Source: Muribaculum sp. An289 | GTDB taxonomy: Bacteria > Bacteroidota > Bacteroidia > Bacteroidales > UBA932 | NCBI RefSeq assembly: GCF_002159555.1 | Contig: NZ_NFIV01000001.1 | Coordinates: 124,001-188,000, forward strand | DNA: 64,000 nucleotides | Reading direction: 5' to 3' | Shown here: positions 1 through 8,696 of the stretch, piece after piece | Layout: every line of letters begins with the position of its first letter | Numbering within the stretch: the first letter of the stretch is position 1 | Made by a program: the position numbers and the translations under genes | Notes under the pieces: model-generated | Databases searched by the model: none | The model's input: only the letters and a program-made list of their open reading frames with translations | Told to the model about the DNA's origin: nothing

Positions 1-463
1 CCCAAATGGAAAGCTGGTCCACGGCCGCCGCCCTAAAAGTGTCGGCCGCCCCCAACATCACACTTTTGCCCTGCGCCCTCAGCATGGAAGCGAGCTTGCC
101 TATCGTCGTGGTCTTGCCGACCCCGTTCACTCCGACAACCATAATCACATATGGCTTTTTGGAAAAATCGAAAGGTTCTACCGGCCCTGCCTCGCTGTCT
201 GAAACGTCAAGCATCGAGAGTATTTCATCCTTGACTATGTCTGCCAGTTCCTTGAGACTGGTATATTTGTCCCTGTGTACCCTGTCCTCTATGCCGTCGA
301 TGACCTTCATCGTAGTGTCCACACCCATGTCCGAAGCAATCAGGGCCTCCTCTATGGCATCGAGCACATCCTCGTCTATGGCGGACTTGCCGAGAATCGC
401 CTTGGAAAGTCTGGAGAAAAAACCGTCCTTGGTTTTTTTCATTCCCTTATCAAAAATACCCAT
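1..463 (-). CDS. ftsY: FtsY, signal recognition particle receptor (partial)
   Basis: SRP receptor GTPase that docks SRP-ribosome complexes at the inner membrane for co-translational insertion. About 154 N-terminal residues are present; the rest lies beyond the window start. The N-terminal helical (N) domain covers roughly residues 10-90 and the G domain begins near 104, with the P-loop GVNGVGKTT at about 111-119 and the [11 protein letters not shown] motif at about 141-151, both diagnostic of SRP-type GTPases. The long acidic A domain of E. coli FtsY is absent, as is common outside proteobacteria. The start MGIFDKG is the first ATG, about 15 nt below the predicted transcription start. It lies downstream of rpmB-rpmG-DUF4295 but has its own promoter. 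Confidence 0.96.
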   Translation of the reverse strand, partial: MGIFDKGMKKTKDGFFSRLSKAILGKSAIDEDVLDAIEEALIASDMGVDTTMKVIDGIEDRVHRDKYTSLKELADIVKDEILSMLDVSDSEAGPVEPFDFSKKPYVIMVVGVNGVGKTTTIGKLASMLRAQGKSVMLGAADTFRAAAVDQLSIW

Positions 464-486
464 ACGAATAACTTTTGTTCAATTTG

Positions 487-518
487 CAAATATACGCAGA
501 AGCCGAGAGCAATGCAAA
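487..518 (-). promoter_or_regulatory. ftsY promoter, Bacteroidetes -33/-7 type
   Basis: On the minus strand TTTG (518-515), a 20-nt spacer (514-495) and TATATTTG (494-487) match the Bacteroidetes primary sigma consensus TTTG / TAnnTTTG. Transcription would start about 15 nt before the ftsY ATG. The spacer differs at one position from the spacer of the cstA promoter at 63274-63305. Confidence 0.75.
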
Positions 519-601
519 TGAACTTGTTCAAATTGTATTGCCGAGGCGCAACAGTATTTCTGCCATAGGCAAATTGCGAAGCAGTACTGCCGAATGCAAG
601 A

Positions 602-622
602 AGGCGGCCAAAAAGGCCGCCT
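602..622 (-). terminator. Hairpin after DUF4295
   Basis: Perfect 8-bp stem AGGCGGCC / GGCCGCCT with a 5-nt A loop, directly downstream of the DUF4295 stop. The U-tract on the minus strand is poor (TTCTTG), so this is either a weak intrinsic terminator or a 3'-end stabilising hairpin. Confidence 0.5.
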
Positions 623-657
623 CCGACTAATATCAGTTTATCTGGAAACTGTCAGTT

Positions 658-813
658 TTATTTCTTGGCGAAAAAATCTTTCACCTGCTCGGTAGGTACG
701 AGCTCTTCTTTGAACATATATGCGCCGCTTTTAGGCGATTTGTCCATACGGATGCACTTGATCACGTTCCTTGTGCTTCCTTTCGAGAATGTTGCGACTG
801 CTTTCTTTGCCAT
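658..813 (-). CDS. DUF4295 small basic protein
   Basis: A 51-residue protein beginning MAKKAVATFSKGS and ending DFFAKK. It matches the small DUF4295 family, known almost only from Bacteroidetes and encoded just after rpmB-rpmG, as here. The 11-nt gap to the rpmG stop indicates one transcript with the L28 and L33 genes. Its lysine-rich composition and ribosomal-protein neighbours suggest a ribosome-associated role, but the function is not established. The ORF is short, but the start, the length and the context all agree. Confidence 0.85.
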   Translation of the reverse strand: MAKKAVATFSKGSTRNVIKCIRMDKSPKSGAYMFKEELVPTEQVKDFFAKK

Positions 814-824
814 AGTCTAAAAAA

Positions 825-1013
825 TTATTTTATTTCGCGGTGAAGCGTTACCTTTTTCAAATACGGGTTGTATTTCATGCGCTCGAGACGCTGGGTCGTA
901 TTTTTCCTGTTCTTTGTAGTGATATACCTTGAGATTCCCGGCACTCCGGTAGCTTTCTGTTCGGTGCACTCCAAAATCACCTGAACCCTATTACCTTTTG
1001 CTTTCTTTGCCAT
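825..1013 (-). CDS. rpmG: 50S ribosomal protein L33
   Basis: A 62-residue large-subunit protein near the E site. The sequence shows the L33 hallmarks: basic N-terminus [18 protein letters not shown], the [10 protein letters not shown] segment and the [13 protein letters not shown] end. There is no CxxC pair, so it is the zinc-free form. It lies 12 nt after rpmB and 11 nt before DUF4295, in one operon. Confidence 0.97.
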   Translation of the reverse strand: MAKKAKGNRVQVILECTEQKATGVPGISRYITTKNRKNTTQRLERMKYNPYLKKVTLHREIK

Positions 1014-1025
1014 AGCGCACTAAAA

Positions 1026-1268
1026 TTAAATGTTTTTAACATAACCCTTCTGCCCTGCCTCTTTCAAAGTTGCGGACAGTCCGTTCTTGCATATCTGCCT
1101 GAGACCTTTGCAGGAAACCTTCAACGTAATAAATTTCTGCTGCTCCTCGGACCAGAACTTCTTCGTCCTGAGGTTGAGGGCAAATTCGCGCTTTGTGCGC
1201 CTCTTGGAGTGGGAAACGTTGTTTCCTATCATCCTCTTTCTTCCAGTTATTTGACAAACTCTTGCCAT
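1026..1268 (-). CDS. rpmB: 50S ribosomal protein L28
   Basis: An 80-residue large-subunit protein. The start MARVCQITGRKRMIGNNVSH and the RRTKREFALNL segment are typical of L28. It is the first gene of the rpmB-rpmG-DUF4295 operon, with a good -33/-7 promoter 42 nt upstream. A 73-residue alternative frame within it has no family resemblance. Confidence 0.97.
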   Translation of the reverse strand: MARVCQITGRKRMIGNNVSHSKRRTKREFALNLRTKKFWSEEQQKFITLKVSCKGLRQICKNGLSATLKEAGQKGYVKNI

Positions 1269-1309
1269 TTCAGTATATTTTTATTTTATTATTCAAAAAC
1301 TAAGGGCTG

Positions 1310-1341
1310 CAAAATTACCCCTTTTCTAAGTAAAAAACAAA
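1310..1341 (-). promoter_or_regulatory. rpmB operon promoter
   Basis: Minus-strand TTTG (1341-1338), exactly 20 nt, then TAATTTTG (1317-1310). This matches the Bacteroidetes consensus and sits immediately after the lepB stop, so the ribosomal-protein operon is probably transcribed separately from lepB. Confidence 0.7.
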
Positions 1342-1344
1342 TTT

Positions 1345-2691
1345 TTATAAAAATTTGAACAAACGGTTCCACCTGATATTCTTCGGGAAAGGCTTGGTTT
1401 TGTCCGAAGAGAACCATACTACGGCCGGCTTGCCGACTATGTGGTTTTCCGGGACGAATCCCCAATAACGCGAATCCAAAGAATTGTGGCGGTTGTCTCC
1501 AACCATAAAATAGTAGTCCTGTGCGAATGTGTAGCTGTCGGCCTCATTCCCGTCTATGTATATCCTTCCGTCCTTGACTTCGAGCTCATGACCTTCGTAA
1601 ACCTCTATTATCCTCCTGTACAAAGGAAGTACGGACAAATCGAGTTTTACCGTCGCATCCTTTTCGGGTATCCATAAAGGGCCGAAGTTGTCCCTGGTCC
1701 AGTCGTAGGACTTGTCGAACGGGAAAATCATAAGGTAGCCTTCCGAGCTGTCCCCGCCTTTCTTCTGGATGTCGGGGGTGACCGAAACGACTGCCGAAAG
1801 ATTCTCTATGCCTTCAAGGGCCTTTTTCGTGAGAGGCAGGGCTTCATATCCAGGCAAAGCCGGATTGAAATAAGCATCCTCCGAATTCACGCCGAGCCCG
1901 TCGAGAAGCATCGAGTTCAGCCTTTGTCCCGAAGTCACCACGCGATATGTATTCTGGACACCTTCATAATCAGGAAGCCTTTCCCCATTGACACTGATGA
2001 CACCGTCGGTTATCTCCAGCGTATCACCGGGCACTGCGACACAGCGTTTCACATAGTTGTCCTTCTTATCGTCCGGCCTTACCTTGATTGGGCCGTAATT
2101 GTCAAGGACGAACTGCCTGCCGTTAATCCGGACATGGGTATAATAGTCTTCCGACGGGAAGCGTGCCAACACCGTATCCCCGTGAGGAAATGCGAAAACC
2201 ACATAATCTCCGCGCTCCACTTTCCCGAAACCTTTCAGACGCCTGTATTTCCACTCCACCGCCGTAGAATAGGATTCCTTTCCCGACGGCATCATATTGT
2301 GGGTAAATGGCACTGTAAGAGGGGTCTGGGGAATCTTCGGGCCATAAGCCAGCTTGCTTACGAACAGGTAATCCCCTGTCATAAGGGAATTCTCCATGGA
2401 CGAGGAAGGAATCTTGAACGCCTGGAAAAAGAAAATATTGATGAAAATCACAGCGATTAGCGCGAAAATAATCGCGTCGAGCCAATCAAGCAATACGTTG
2501 CGCTTTTCTCCTTTCTTGTACTTTTTCGTCCAGAAAGCCCATTTGACTTTCTTGGTAACGTTCAGGTCAAAAACTATAATCAGCCCCAGCAGGAACCAGT
2601 AGTTCCCGAGCCATACGACCCATGCGGTATACAGAATCGCCCAAAAGGCGAATCTGAGCCACCTGTTGCGATATAGTTCCTTCAGACTCAT
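1345..2691 (-). CDS. lepB: Signal peptidase I (long Bacteroidetes form)
   Basis: Inner-membrane serine protease that cleaves signal peptides of Sec and Tat substrates. It has 448 residues, against 324 in E. coli. Hydrophobic segments lie at about 13-42 and 70-92. The catalytic Ser is about residue 98 in IPSSSMENSL and the general-base Lys about 215 in YVKRCVAVPGD. Box E, GDNRHNSLDSRYWG, lies near 404. An insertion of about 120 residues sits between the Lys box and box E, a feature of Bacteroidetes homologues. It lies 14 nt below rplT and is probably co-transcribed with the thrS-infC-rpmI-rplT operon. Confidence 0.97.
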   Translation of the reverse strand: MSLKELYRNRWLRFAFWAILYTAWVVWLGNYWFLLGLIIVFDLNVTKKVKWAFWTKKYKKGEKRNVLLDWLDAIIFALIAVIFINIFFFQAFKIPSSSMENSLMTGDYLFVSKLAYGPKIPQTPLTVPFTHNMMPSGKESYSTAVEWKYRRLKGFGKVERGDYVVFAFPHGDTVLARFPSEDYYTHVRINGRQFVLDNYGPIKVRPDDKKDNYVKRCVAVPGDTLEITDGVISVNGERLPDYEGVQNTYRVVTSGQRLNSMLLDGLGVNSEDAYFNPALPGYEALPLTKKALEGIENLSAVVSVTPDIQKKGGDSSEGYLMIFPFDKSYDWTRDNFGPLWIPEKDATVKLDLSVLPLYRRIIEVYEGHELEVKDGRIYIDGNEADSYTFAQDYYFMVGDNRHNSLDSRYWGFVPENHIVGKPAVVWFSSDKTKPFPKNIRWNRLFKFL

Positions 2692-2705
2692 CCGCCGGTC
2701 TCAAA

Positions 2706-3050
2706 CTATTTTACAGAGTTGATTATAGCTTCGAATGCCTGCGGGTTGTTCATTGCGAGGTCGGCGAGAACTTTGCGGTCGAGACCTATGTTCTGTTTCG
2801 CGAGACGACCCATGAACTGGGAATATGTCATTCCATACTGCCTTGCAGCTGCATTGATCCTCTGAATCCAGAGCGAACGGAAAGCACGTTTCTTGTTCTT
2901 ACGGTCACGATAGGCGTAAGTAAGGCCTTTCTCGTAGGTATTCTTCGCTACTGTCCAGACGTTTTTACGAGACAGGAAATTACCTTTTGTCTCTTTTAAA
3001 ATCTTTTTGCGGCGCGCTCTTGAAGCGACTGAATTTACCGATCTTGGCAT
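2706..3050 (-). CDS. rplT: 50S ribosomal protein L20
   Basis: A 114-residue early-assembly 23S rRNA-binding protein. The start [19 protein letters not shown] and the [17 protein letters not shown] segment are classic L20. In E. coli and Bacillus L20 represses its own operon by binding mRNA. The 80-nt GC-rich stretch between rpmI and rplT (3051-3130) could hold such a site, but I did not identify one. Confidence 0.98.
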   Translation of the reverse strand: MPRSVNSVASRARRKKILKETKGNFLSRKNVWTVAKNTYEKGLTYAYRDRKNKKRAFRSLWIQRINAAARQYGMTYSQFMGRLAKQNIGLDRKVLADLAMNNPQAFEAIINSVK

Positions 3051-3130
3051 AACTTTGATTTTTTGGGAGGCAGCGCCCCTCTGGGGTCTTCCGGCTGCTT
3101 TTCCCGGTTAAACATTAATTAAACTTAAAA

Positions 3131-3325
3131 TTACCTGCCCAATAAAAGCTTGATCCTTTTCGCATCGCATGCATCCATGATAGCGAAATGGGTCAGATTT
3201 CTTTTCTGCTTCTTGGTCTTCTTTGTGAGAATGTGGCTTTTGTAAGCGTGTTTTCTCTTGATTTTTCCCGTTCCGGTAAGTGAAAAACGCTTTTTGGCAC
3301 CGGAGTTGGTCTTCTGTTTTGGCAT
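3131..3325 (-). CDS. rpmI: 50S ribosomal protein L35
   Basis: A 64-residue basic ribosomal protein starting [20 protein letters not shown] and carrying the [11 protein letters not shown] segment of L35. It sits between infC and rplT in the conserved order infC-rpmI-rplT. Confidence 0.97.
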   Translation of the reverse strand: MPKQKTNSGAKKRFSLTGTGKIKRKHAYKSHILTKKTKKQKRNLTHFAIMDACDAKRIKLLLGR

Positions 3326-3371
3326 TGTTAAAAAATTTAACTGTTAATATTATTAAAAACTATATGCTCCC

Positions 3372-3977
3372 TTACTTCTTCTTCAGGGGGGCAATCATCA
3401 TAATCATACGCTTGCCTTCGAGTTTCGGCATCTGTTCCGCCCTTCCGTACTCTTCGAGTTCCACCGCAAACCTCAGCAGGAGTTTTTCGCCCTGATCGGA
3501 AAACAATATGGAACGGCCGCGGAAGAACACGTATGCCTTGACCTTGGCACCTTCGGACAGGAACTCCTGGGCATGCTTCAGCTTGAACTGGAAATCATGC
3601 TCATCGGTATTCGGTCCGAAACGAATCTCCTTGATTACCACCTTGGCCGCATTGGCCTTCATTTCCTTCGCCTTCTTCTTCTGCTGGTAAAGGTATTTCT
3701 GGTAATCCATTATCTTGCACACCGGAGGATCTGCCTTGGCTGAAATCTCGACAAGGTCGAGCTGAAGTTCGTCAGCCAGTTTCATTGCCGCCGAAACCGT
3801 ATATATACCCGGCTGTGGTATATTGTCTCCGACAAGTCTCACTCGGGGAGCCGTAATCGCTTCGTTTATGCAGACTCCGTCATCCTTCTTCTTTTGCGAG
3901 GCTCTGTCGTTCTCGGGTCTTCGCGAATTGTCGTAATTCTGTTTTGCACCCAATGGTTTTTTAAATGGTGTTGCGAT
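3372..3977 (-). CDS. infC: Translation initiation factor IF-3, probable AUC start
   Basis: IF-3 binds the 30S subunit, blocks premature 50S joining and discriminates against non-AUG start codons. After a Lys/Asn-rich leader, the N domain begins near [16 protein letters not shown] and the C domain contains [15 protein letters not shown] and [12 protein letters not shown]. No ATG lies before the conserved region. A TTG at 3992 extends the frame by five codons, but it overlaps the GGAGG motif. I therefore prefer the ATC at 3977-3975, which follows that strong Shine-Dalgarno by 8 nt and gives 201 residues. Many bacterial infC genes use AUU, AUC or AUA, which makes IF-3 autoregulatory. The gene lies between thrS and rpmI. 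Confidence 0.93.
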   Translation of the reverse strand: MATPFKKPLGAKQNYDNSRRPENDRASQKKKDDGVCINEAITAPRVRLVGDNIPQPGIYTVSAAMKLADELQLDLVEISAKADPPVCKIMDYQKYLYQQKKKAKEMKANAAKVVIKEIRFGPNTDEHDFQFKLKHAQEFLSEGAKVKAYVFFRGRSILFSDQGEKLLLRFAVELEEYGRAEQMPKLEGKRMIMMIAPLKKK

Positions 3978-4031
3978 AAAAAAATCCTCCAATGTTTATA
4001 ACGCCTTGGCGTTGTTAATACTAAAAATTAT

Positions 4032-5990
4032 CTAAGCCAATTGTTTCTTTACTTCGTCATTTATAAGGTCCGTGAAAGCCTCGGCACCCATTTCGCCGCA
4101 ACTTTCACCGCCCTGCCTGCGCACTGAAACGGTTCCGTTCGCCTCTTCCTTCTCTCCTACCACCAGCAGATAAGGAATCCTCTTCATCTCGTTCTCGCGT
4201 ATTTTCTTTCCAATCGTTTCGTTCCTGTCATCGATTGAGGCGCGAATATCGCAATTATTCAGCAAATTGCAAACTTTTTTTGCATAATTGTTATATTTCT
4301 CGCTTACAGGGAGTATGACAGCCTGCTGCGGGGTGAGCCAGAGAGGGAGTTTCCCGCCGGTATGCTCAAGCAGCACGGCCACAAAACGCTCCATGGAACC
4401 GAAAGGCGCACGGTGTATCATGACCGGACGGTGTTTCCTGTCATCGCTTCCGGTATATTCGAGTTCGAATCTTTCCGGAAGGTTGTAGTCCACCTGTATG
4501 GTACCGAGCTGCCACTTCCTTCCGATGGCGTCCTTGACCATGAAGTCGAGTTTCGGACCGTAGAAAGCAGCCTCGCCGTATTCCACGACGGTCTTCAGGC
4601 CTTTTTCCTCGGCAGCCTCGATGATGGCCCTTTCGGCCTTCTCCCAGTTTTCGTCGGAACCTATGTATTTTTCCCTGTTTTCAGGGTCGCGCAACGAAAC
4701 CTGCGCTATGTATTCGTTGAAATCGAGTGTCTTGAAAATATACAGCACGATGTCTATCACCTTGCAGAATTCTTCCTTCAACTGATCAGGACGGCAGAAG
4801 ATATGCGCGTCGTCCTGCGTAAAACCGCGCACCCTCGTAAGCCCGTGGAGCTCGCCGCTCTGCTCGTAACGGTAAACAGTACCGAATTCGGCAAGTCTCA
4901 AAGGAAGGTCCTTGTACGACCTCGGTTTCGAGCGGTATATCTCACAATGGTGAGGGCAGTTCATCGGTTTCAGCAGGAATTCCTCCCCTTCCTGCGGCGT
5001 GGTTATCGGACGGAAAGAGTCTTTACCGTATTTTGCATAATGGCCCGACGTTACATAGAGTTGCTTCTGGCCGATATGAGGAGTGATGACCGGCAGATAT
5101 CCGTAAGCCTTCTGCACCTTCCTCAGAAACATTTCGAGCCTTTCCCTGAGCATGGCCCCGTTTGGAAGCCACAAAGGAAGACCCTGTCCCACCTTGGAAG
5201 AAAAAGTGAAAAGTTCCAGCTCCTTGCCTATTTTCCTGTGGTCCCTCTTCTTTGCCTCTTCGAGAAGGACGAGGTACTCATCCAGCATCGACTTCTTAGG
5301 GAAGGTTATGCCGTAGATACGTGTAAGCATCTGCCTGTTCTCGTCTCCCCTCCAGTAAGCCCCCGCTATGGAGGTCAGCTTTACCGCCTTTATTACGGAG
5401 GTATCCCTCAGGTGCGGGCCGCGGCACAGGTCGGTAAATGAACCGTTGGTATAGAACGTAATGGTCCCGTCCTGGAGATCGCGGATAAGCTCGCACTTGT
5501 ATTCGTCGCCTTTTTCCGTATAGGTACGCATCGCCTCGTCTTTCGAAACCTCCCTGCGCACAAAAGGTTCCTTGGTCCTGGCGAGCTCGATCATCCTGTC
5601 CTCTATTTTTTTCAGATCGCTTTCCGAAAGGGTACGGTCGCCGAGGTCTATGTCATAATAAAACCCGTTTTCGATGGCAGGGCCGATTCCGAACTTGACA
5701 CCGGGATAAAGCTGCTGGAGAGCTTCGGCCATAAGGTGCGACGAAGAGTGCCAGAACACATGTTTTGCCTCCGGGTCATCCCATTTGTGCAGCTTTATGG
5801 CGGCATTTCCGTTTATGGGACGGTCAAGGTCGTATATCGTTCCTTTCCCTGTCCTGTCTTCGGGGAAAATCACTGTTGCGGCAAGCACTTCGGCCGCGAG
5901 CCTCGGGCTTATACCCTCCGCTATTTCGTACGGCGTTACACCATCATTGTACTGGCGTACGCTTCCATCCGGGAAAGTTATGTCTATCAT
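4032..5990 (-). CDS. thrS: Threonyl-tRNA synthetase
   Basis: Class II synthetase charging tRNA-Thr. From [10 protein letters not shown] it has 652 residues. A TGS domain covers about 1-60. The editing domain has the HxxxH zinc-like motif HSSSH at 81-85. The catalytic core includes [12 protein letters not shown] (zinc Cys and motif 2 region), a [15 protein letters not shown] segment and [16 protein letters not shown] (motif 3 region), followed by the anticodon-binding domain. A TTG at 6014 would add eight residues, but [10 protein letters not shown] matches the usual start. First gene of the thrS-infC-rpmI-rplT operon. Confidence 0.98.
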   Translation of the reverse strand: MIDITFPDGSVRQYNDGVTPYEIAEGISPRLAAEVLAATVIFPEDRTGKGTIYDLDRPINGNAAIKLHKWDDPEAKHVFWHSSSHLMAEALQQLYPGVKFGIGPAIENGFYYDIDLGDRTLSESDLKKIEDRMIELARTKEPFVRREVSKDEAMRTYTEKGDEYKCELIRDLQDGTITFYTNGSFTDLCRGPHLRDTSVIKAVKLTSIAGAYWRGDENRQMLTRIYGITFPKKSMLDEYLVLLEEAKKRDHRKIGKELELFTFSSKVGQGLPLWLPNGAMLRERLEMFLRKVQKAYGYLPVITPHIGQKQLYVTSGHYAKYGKDSFRPITTPQEGEEFLLKPMNCPHHCEIYRSKPRSYKDLPLRLAEFGTVYRYEQSGELHGLTRVRGFTQDDAHIFCRPDQLKEEFCKVIDIVLYIFKTLDFNEYIAQVSLRDPENREKYIGSDENWEKAERAIIEAAEEKGLKTVVEYGEAAFYGPKLDFMVKDAIGRKWQLGTIQVDYNLPERFELEYTGSDDRKHRPVMIHRAPFGSMERFVAVLLEHTGGKLPLWLTPQQAVILPVSEKYNNYAKKVCNLLNNCDIRASIDDRNETIGKKIRENEMKRIPYLLVVGEKEEANGTVSVRRQGGESCGEMGAEAFTDLINDEVKKQLA

Positions 5991-6019
5991 ATCAAAACTG
6001 TTTAATCCAATCAAACGTG

Positions 6020-6048
6020 CAAAGATACGAAATAATTAATTATATTTG
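6020..6048. promoter_or_regulatory. Back-to-back -7 elements for thrS and the DUF4199 gene
   Basis: CAAAGATA at 6020-6027 reads TATCTTTG on the minus strand, and TATATTTG at 6041-6048 reads on the plus strand. Both fit the Bacteroidetes -7 consensus TAnnTTTG. Matching -33 boxes are imperfect (the minus-strand TTTG at 6056-6053 is 25 nt away), so only the -7 elements are well supported. Confidence 0.5.
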
Positions 6049-6067
6049 CATCCAAATAAACGGGAAA

Positions 6068-6643
6068 ATGAAAGAGGTAACGACCAAACAGCAAATCTGG
6101 AACAGCGCGGCAAAGGACGGGGCCATTCTGGCCTGCATAACGATAGGAGCCGGCCTGATCAACATCCTGATGAACAAAATTACCGGAAACAGCACTTCAC
6201 CGGGCACGACAATGATTGCGGCTACCGTATCGATGCTGCTGTGGATAGTCAAGACCGTAGGTTCATTCCTGCTTCTGAAAAGGCAGGTGACAATATTTTC
6301 AAACGCCAACGGCGATCCGGGAAAACGTTTCGGATACGGTGTCAAGGTAGCCCTATTCTCCTCAATCCTCTGTGCGGTTTTTGTTGCCGTCGACCTGCTT
6401 TACATCTCGGCTGACACCCTGTCGGGGACATGGGACATGGTAATGCAGATGTACAGCGGACAACTGGACAGCAACTCCACCAGAATGCTTGAAAACATAA
6501 AGGAGTACATTCCTGTTTACAGTACGATAGGCCAGTTCATCTGGATGTTCATCATAGGGATAGTCTTCAGCGCCATAATCTCCTCCATGAGGAAATCCAC
6601 CCCTTTCGGACAGGACGGGAACACTGACGGACAGTACAACTAA
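6068..6643 (+). CDS. DUF4199 integral membrane protein
   Basis: A 191-residue protein with four hydrophobic segments at about 16-33, 48-70, 97-117 and 157-178, starting MKEVTTKQQIWNSAAKDGA. This pattern and the position directly before a GtrB-like glycosyltransferase fit the DUF4199 family found throughout Bacteroidetes. Function unknown; coupling to the next gene (13-nt gap) suggests a role in envelope glycolipid metabolism, which is inference. The frame is open further upstream but that part is antisense to thrS; the ATG at 6068 follows the predicted -7 box by 20 nt. Confidence 0.85.
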   Translation: MKEVTTKQQIWNSAAKDGAILACITIGAGLINILMNKITGNSTSPGTTMIAATVSMLLWIVKTVGSFLLLKRQVTIFSNANGDPGKRFGYGVKVALFSSILCAVFVAVDLLYISADTLSGTWDMVMQMYSGQLDSNSTRMLENIKEYIPVYSTIGQFIWMFIIGIVFSAIISSMRKSTPFGQDGNTDGQYN

Positions 6644-6656
6644 AAAACCGGGGGAG

Positions 6657-7622
6657 ATGGATTTATCTATAGTAATATCGCTGTATAATGAAAACGAGTC
6701 TCTGACCGAGCTCGTGGAATGGATACGCAGGGTTCTTGAAGACAGGATTCCGGATTACGAAATAATATTGGTCGATGACGGGAGCAATGACGGGTCCTGG
6801 CAGACAATAGCCGGACTGTCGGAAAAATACGGTCCTAAGATAAAAGGCATTTCATTCCGCCGCAATTACGGAAAATCCGCCGCACTCTATTGCGGTTTCG
6901 AAGCCGCCGAGGGCGATGTCGTCATAACCATGGATGCAGACCTTCAGGACTCGCCGGACGAAATACCGGAACTGTACAGGATGATCCGTGAAGACGGATA
7001 CGACCTCGTGTCCGGATGGAAAAGGCACCGGCTGGACAACAAGCTGACCAAAAACATCCCGTCCAAAATATACAACGCCACGGCCCGCCGGATAACAGGG
7101 ATAAAGCTCCACGACATGAACTGCGGTCTGAAAGCCTACCGCAAGGAGGTCGTCAAGAATATAGAAGTGTACGGGGAAATGCACCGCTACATACCTTATC
7201 TCGCCAAGAATGCCGGATTCACCCGCATCGGCGAGAAAGAGGTGGTTCACCGCAAAAGGAAATTCGGCAAGAGCAAGTTCGGCATCAACCGTTTCGTAAA
7301 CGGCTATCTCGACCTGCTGTCCCTATGGTTCCTGATGACCTTCGGCCGCAAGCCAATGCATCTTTTCGGGCTCATCGGCTCGCTGCTTTTCCTTATCGGA
7401 GGCATAATGGTGATATGTATGATAGTCATCAAGGTCAGCAACCAGGTGCAAGGCATGGATTTCAGGCCTGTCACCGAGCAGCCCCTGTTCTACCTCTCGC
7501 TCACATCCATAATCATCGGCACCCAGCTTTTCCTCACCGGTTTTATCGGGGAAATGATTTCACGCAACAGCGAAGGCAGGAACACCTATAATATAAAAGA
7601 AAGGCTGAACCTGAAAGGCTGA
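6657..7622 (+). CDS. GT2 family glycosyltransferase, DPM1/GtrB-like
   Basis: A 321-residue membrane glycosyltransferase. The GT-A domain spans about 1-230, with VSLYNENESL near the N-terminus, the DDGSNDGS nucleotide-binding motif, the metal-binding MDADLQD and the DMNCGLKAYRKE segment. Two hydrophobic helices follow at about 238-263 and 276-300. This is the architecture of enzymes that move a sugar to polyprenyl phosphate (DPM1, GtrB, ArnC). Donor and final acceptor cannot be read from sequence. A GGGGGAG ribosome-binding sequence precedes the ATG. Confidence 0.93.
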   Translation: MDLSIVISLYNENESLTELVEWIRRVLEDRIPDYEIILVDDGSNDGSWQTIAGLSEKYGPKIKGISFRRNYGKSAALYCGFEAAEGDVVITMDADLQDSPDEIPELYRMIREDGYDLVSGWKRHRLDNKLTKNIPSKIYNATARRITGIKLHDMNCGLKAYRKEVVKNIEVYGEMHRYIPYLAKNAGFTRIGEKEVVHRKRKFGKSKFGINRFVNGYLDLLSLWFLMTFGRKPMHLFGLIGSLLFLIGGIMVICMIVIKVSNQVQGMDFRPVTEQPLFYLSLTSIIIGTQLFLTGFIGEMISRNSEGRNTYNIKERLNLKG

Positions 7623-7832
7623 ACATGTAGGTGCGATTTGCATCATCAAAATTTTATTCCTAACTTTAGCAGGTCATCTGCGCCGGCAACGCCGATGTCC
7701 CGCCCGGACACTGCCGTACGGTTAAGTTTCGCGGCACGTCCGAGAGGCGGCCTCCCGCATCATAAACTCAGAAACAACTTCTAAAACCGACAAAGGCCTG
7801 AAGTCAGAATTCCGTAAAAAACCGTCATCCTT

Positions 7833-7873
7833 GCGCAGGTAACGGTGATAAAAGACCAGCGGATAAACGACTA
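7833..7873 (+). repeat. Direct repeat copy 1 (about 40 bp)
   Basis: The 16 bases GCGCAGGTAACGGTGA at 7833-7848 recur exactly at 9014-9029. Similarity continues with substitutions to AAACGAC at about 7867-7873. The copy overlaps the start of the BamE-like ORF. Confidence 0.75.
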
Positions 7874-8354
7874 TGAACCTCCTCAATTTGAGGCATTGGA
7901 TTTCTCCACCTTCACCATCAACGGACTTGAAATGGCCGGGCCGGAATACACGGAACAGGACATAATAAGGGCATTCGGGCAGCCCGATACCGTGATGTTT
8001 GATGAATTCGGATATACCTACACATACTTTTTCGAAAGCGATATTTCATCAGTACAGTATGGAAATGCAGCGGAAATAACGCTGTATAGCAAGCCTAAGG
8101 GGCCGATTATGACAGCGTACGTATTCGATGGCAAATATAATGTCAATGGATTCATTCGCGTAGGGGACCCCATTTCGAAAGTATATGAAATGGACGGGGA
8201 CTTCAGCAACACACAGTATCATAAAAACCGCGCAGGAGCCATATTCTGGCGACCTACAGGAACAGGATGGGAAAATGTGGAGTTTTTCAATTGCCCGGAA
8301 TTCACCTATGACGAAGACGGGGTCATCACAAGCATCGGATTCTGGAGTTTTTGA
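7845..8354 (+). CDS. Hypothetical protein, BamE-like motif, possibly 5'-truncated
   Basis: A 169-residue ORF with GTG as first start. Residues about 35-60 (EQDIIRAFGQPDTVMFDEFG) resemble the BamE/SmpA fold repeat, in which a short helix is followed by GxPd; GFIRVGDPISKVYEM may be a second, weaker copy. Such proteins are normally exported, yet no signal peptide is present. The in-frame sequence upstream of the GTG (back to a stop at 7815) reads ILAQVTV, like the end of a signal peptide plus a mature N-terminus, and the same DNA occurs again at 9014. This suggests the 5' end was lost. It could be a pseudogene. Confidence 0.5.
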   Translation: MIKDQRINDYEPPQFEALDFSTFTINGLEMAGPEYTEQDIIRAFGQPDTVMFDEFGYTYTYFFESDISSVQYGNAAEITLYSKPKGPIMTAYVFDGKYNVNGFIRVGDPISKVYEMDGDFSNTQYHKNRAGAIFWRPTGTGWENVEFFNCPEFTYDEDGVITSIGFWSF

Positions 8355-8478
8355 GAACGGATATTTACTCACTCACTGGAGAACCGTTTACATGTAATTT
8401 TAGAACAATCGGTGCATGGCAATTTTGGACCAGCGGATAATTCCGGAATCGCGGCATGCAAGAATAGTGACAAACCGG

Positions 8479-8670
8479 GCACGCCCCGACTTAACTCAAA
8501 CGCATCGCTATACACTGATTAACAACAAATTAACTCCTTGGTAAAAAATTTCAAGTGTGGATTCTGACTGGTTCCGAACCCCTTGAAATCCACAGTTATC
8601 TTTCCTCTTACATATTATTTATTGTTGATTTACAATGCATTACAACAAGAAAAGTTAAGTCGGGGTGTGC
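8479..8670. repeat. 192-bp concentric imperfect palindrome (foldback/MITE-like or structured RNA)
   Basis: Outer arms 8479-8496 and 8653-8670 are inverted copies matching at 17 of 18 positions, with a G-T wobble at the exception. Partly paired inner arms follow (about 8518-8532 against 8614-8632). A central hairpin has GTGGATT (8557-8563) with AATCCAC (8587-8593), and GGTT (8570-8573) with AACC (8577-8580). All paired segments share a centre at about 8575, so the whole forms one foldback. I saw no clear target-site duplication, promoter or T-run at the ends. Confidence 0.75.
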
Positions 8671-8696
8671 TCTGAACCCAAAGTTTTGTCCTCAAT

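Noticed and set aside
2123-2485. Small minus-strand frame inside lepB
   Set aside because: Out of frame within a certain gene, no ribosome-binding sequence and no family.
4362-5441. A 359-codon open frame antisense to thrS
   Set aside because: Entirely within thrS; composition is Arg/His/Phe-rich as expected of a mirrored frame.
7623-7844. A tRNA or small RNA gene in the gap after the glycosyltransferase
   Set aside because: I found no T-loop GTTCGAnTC motif, acceptor pairing or promoter pair.
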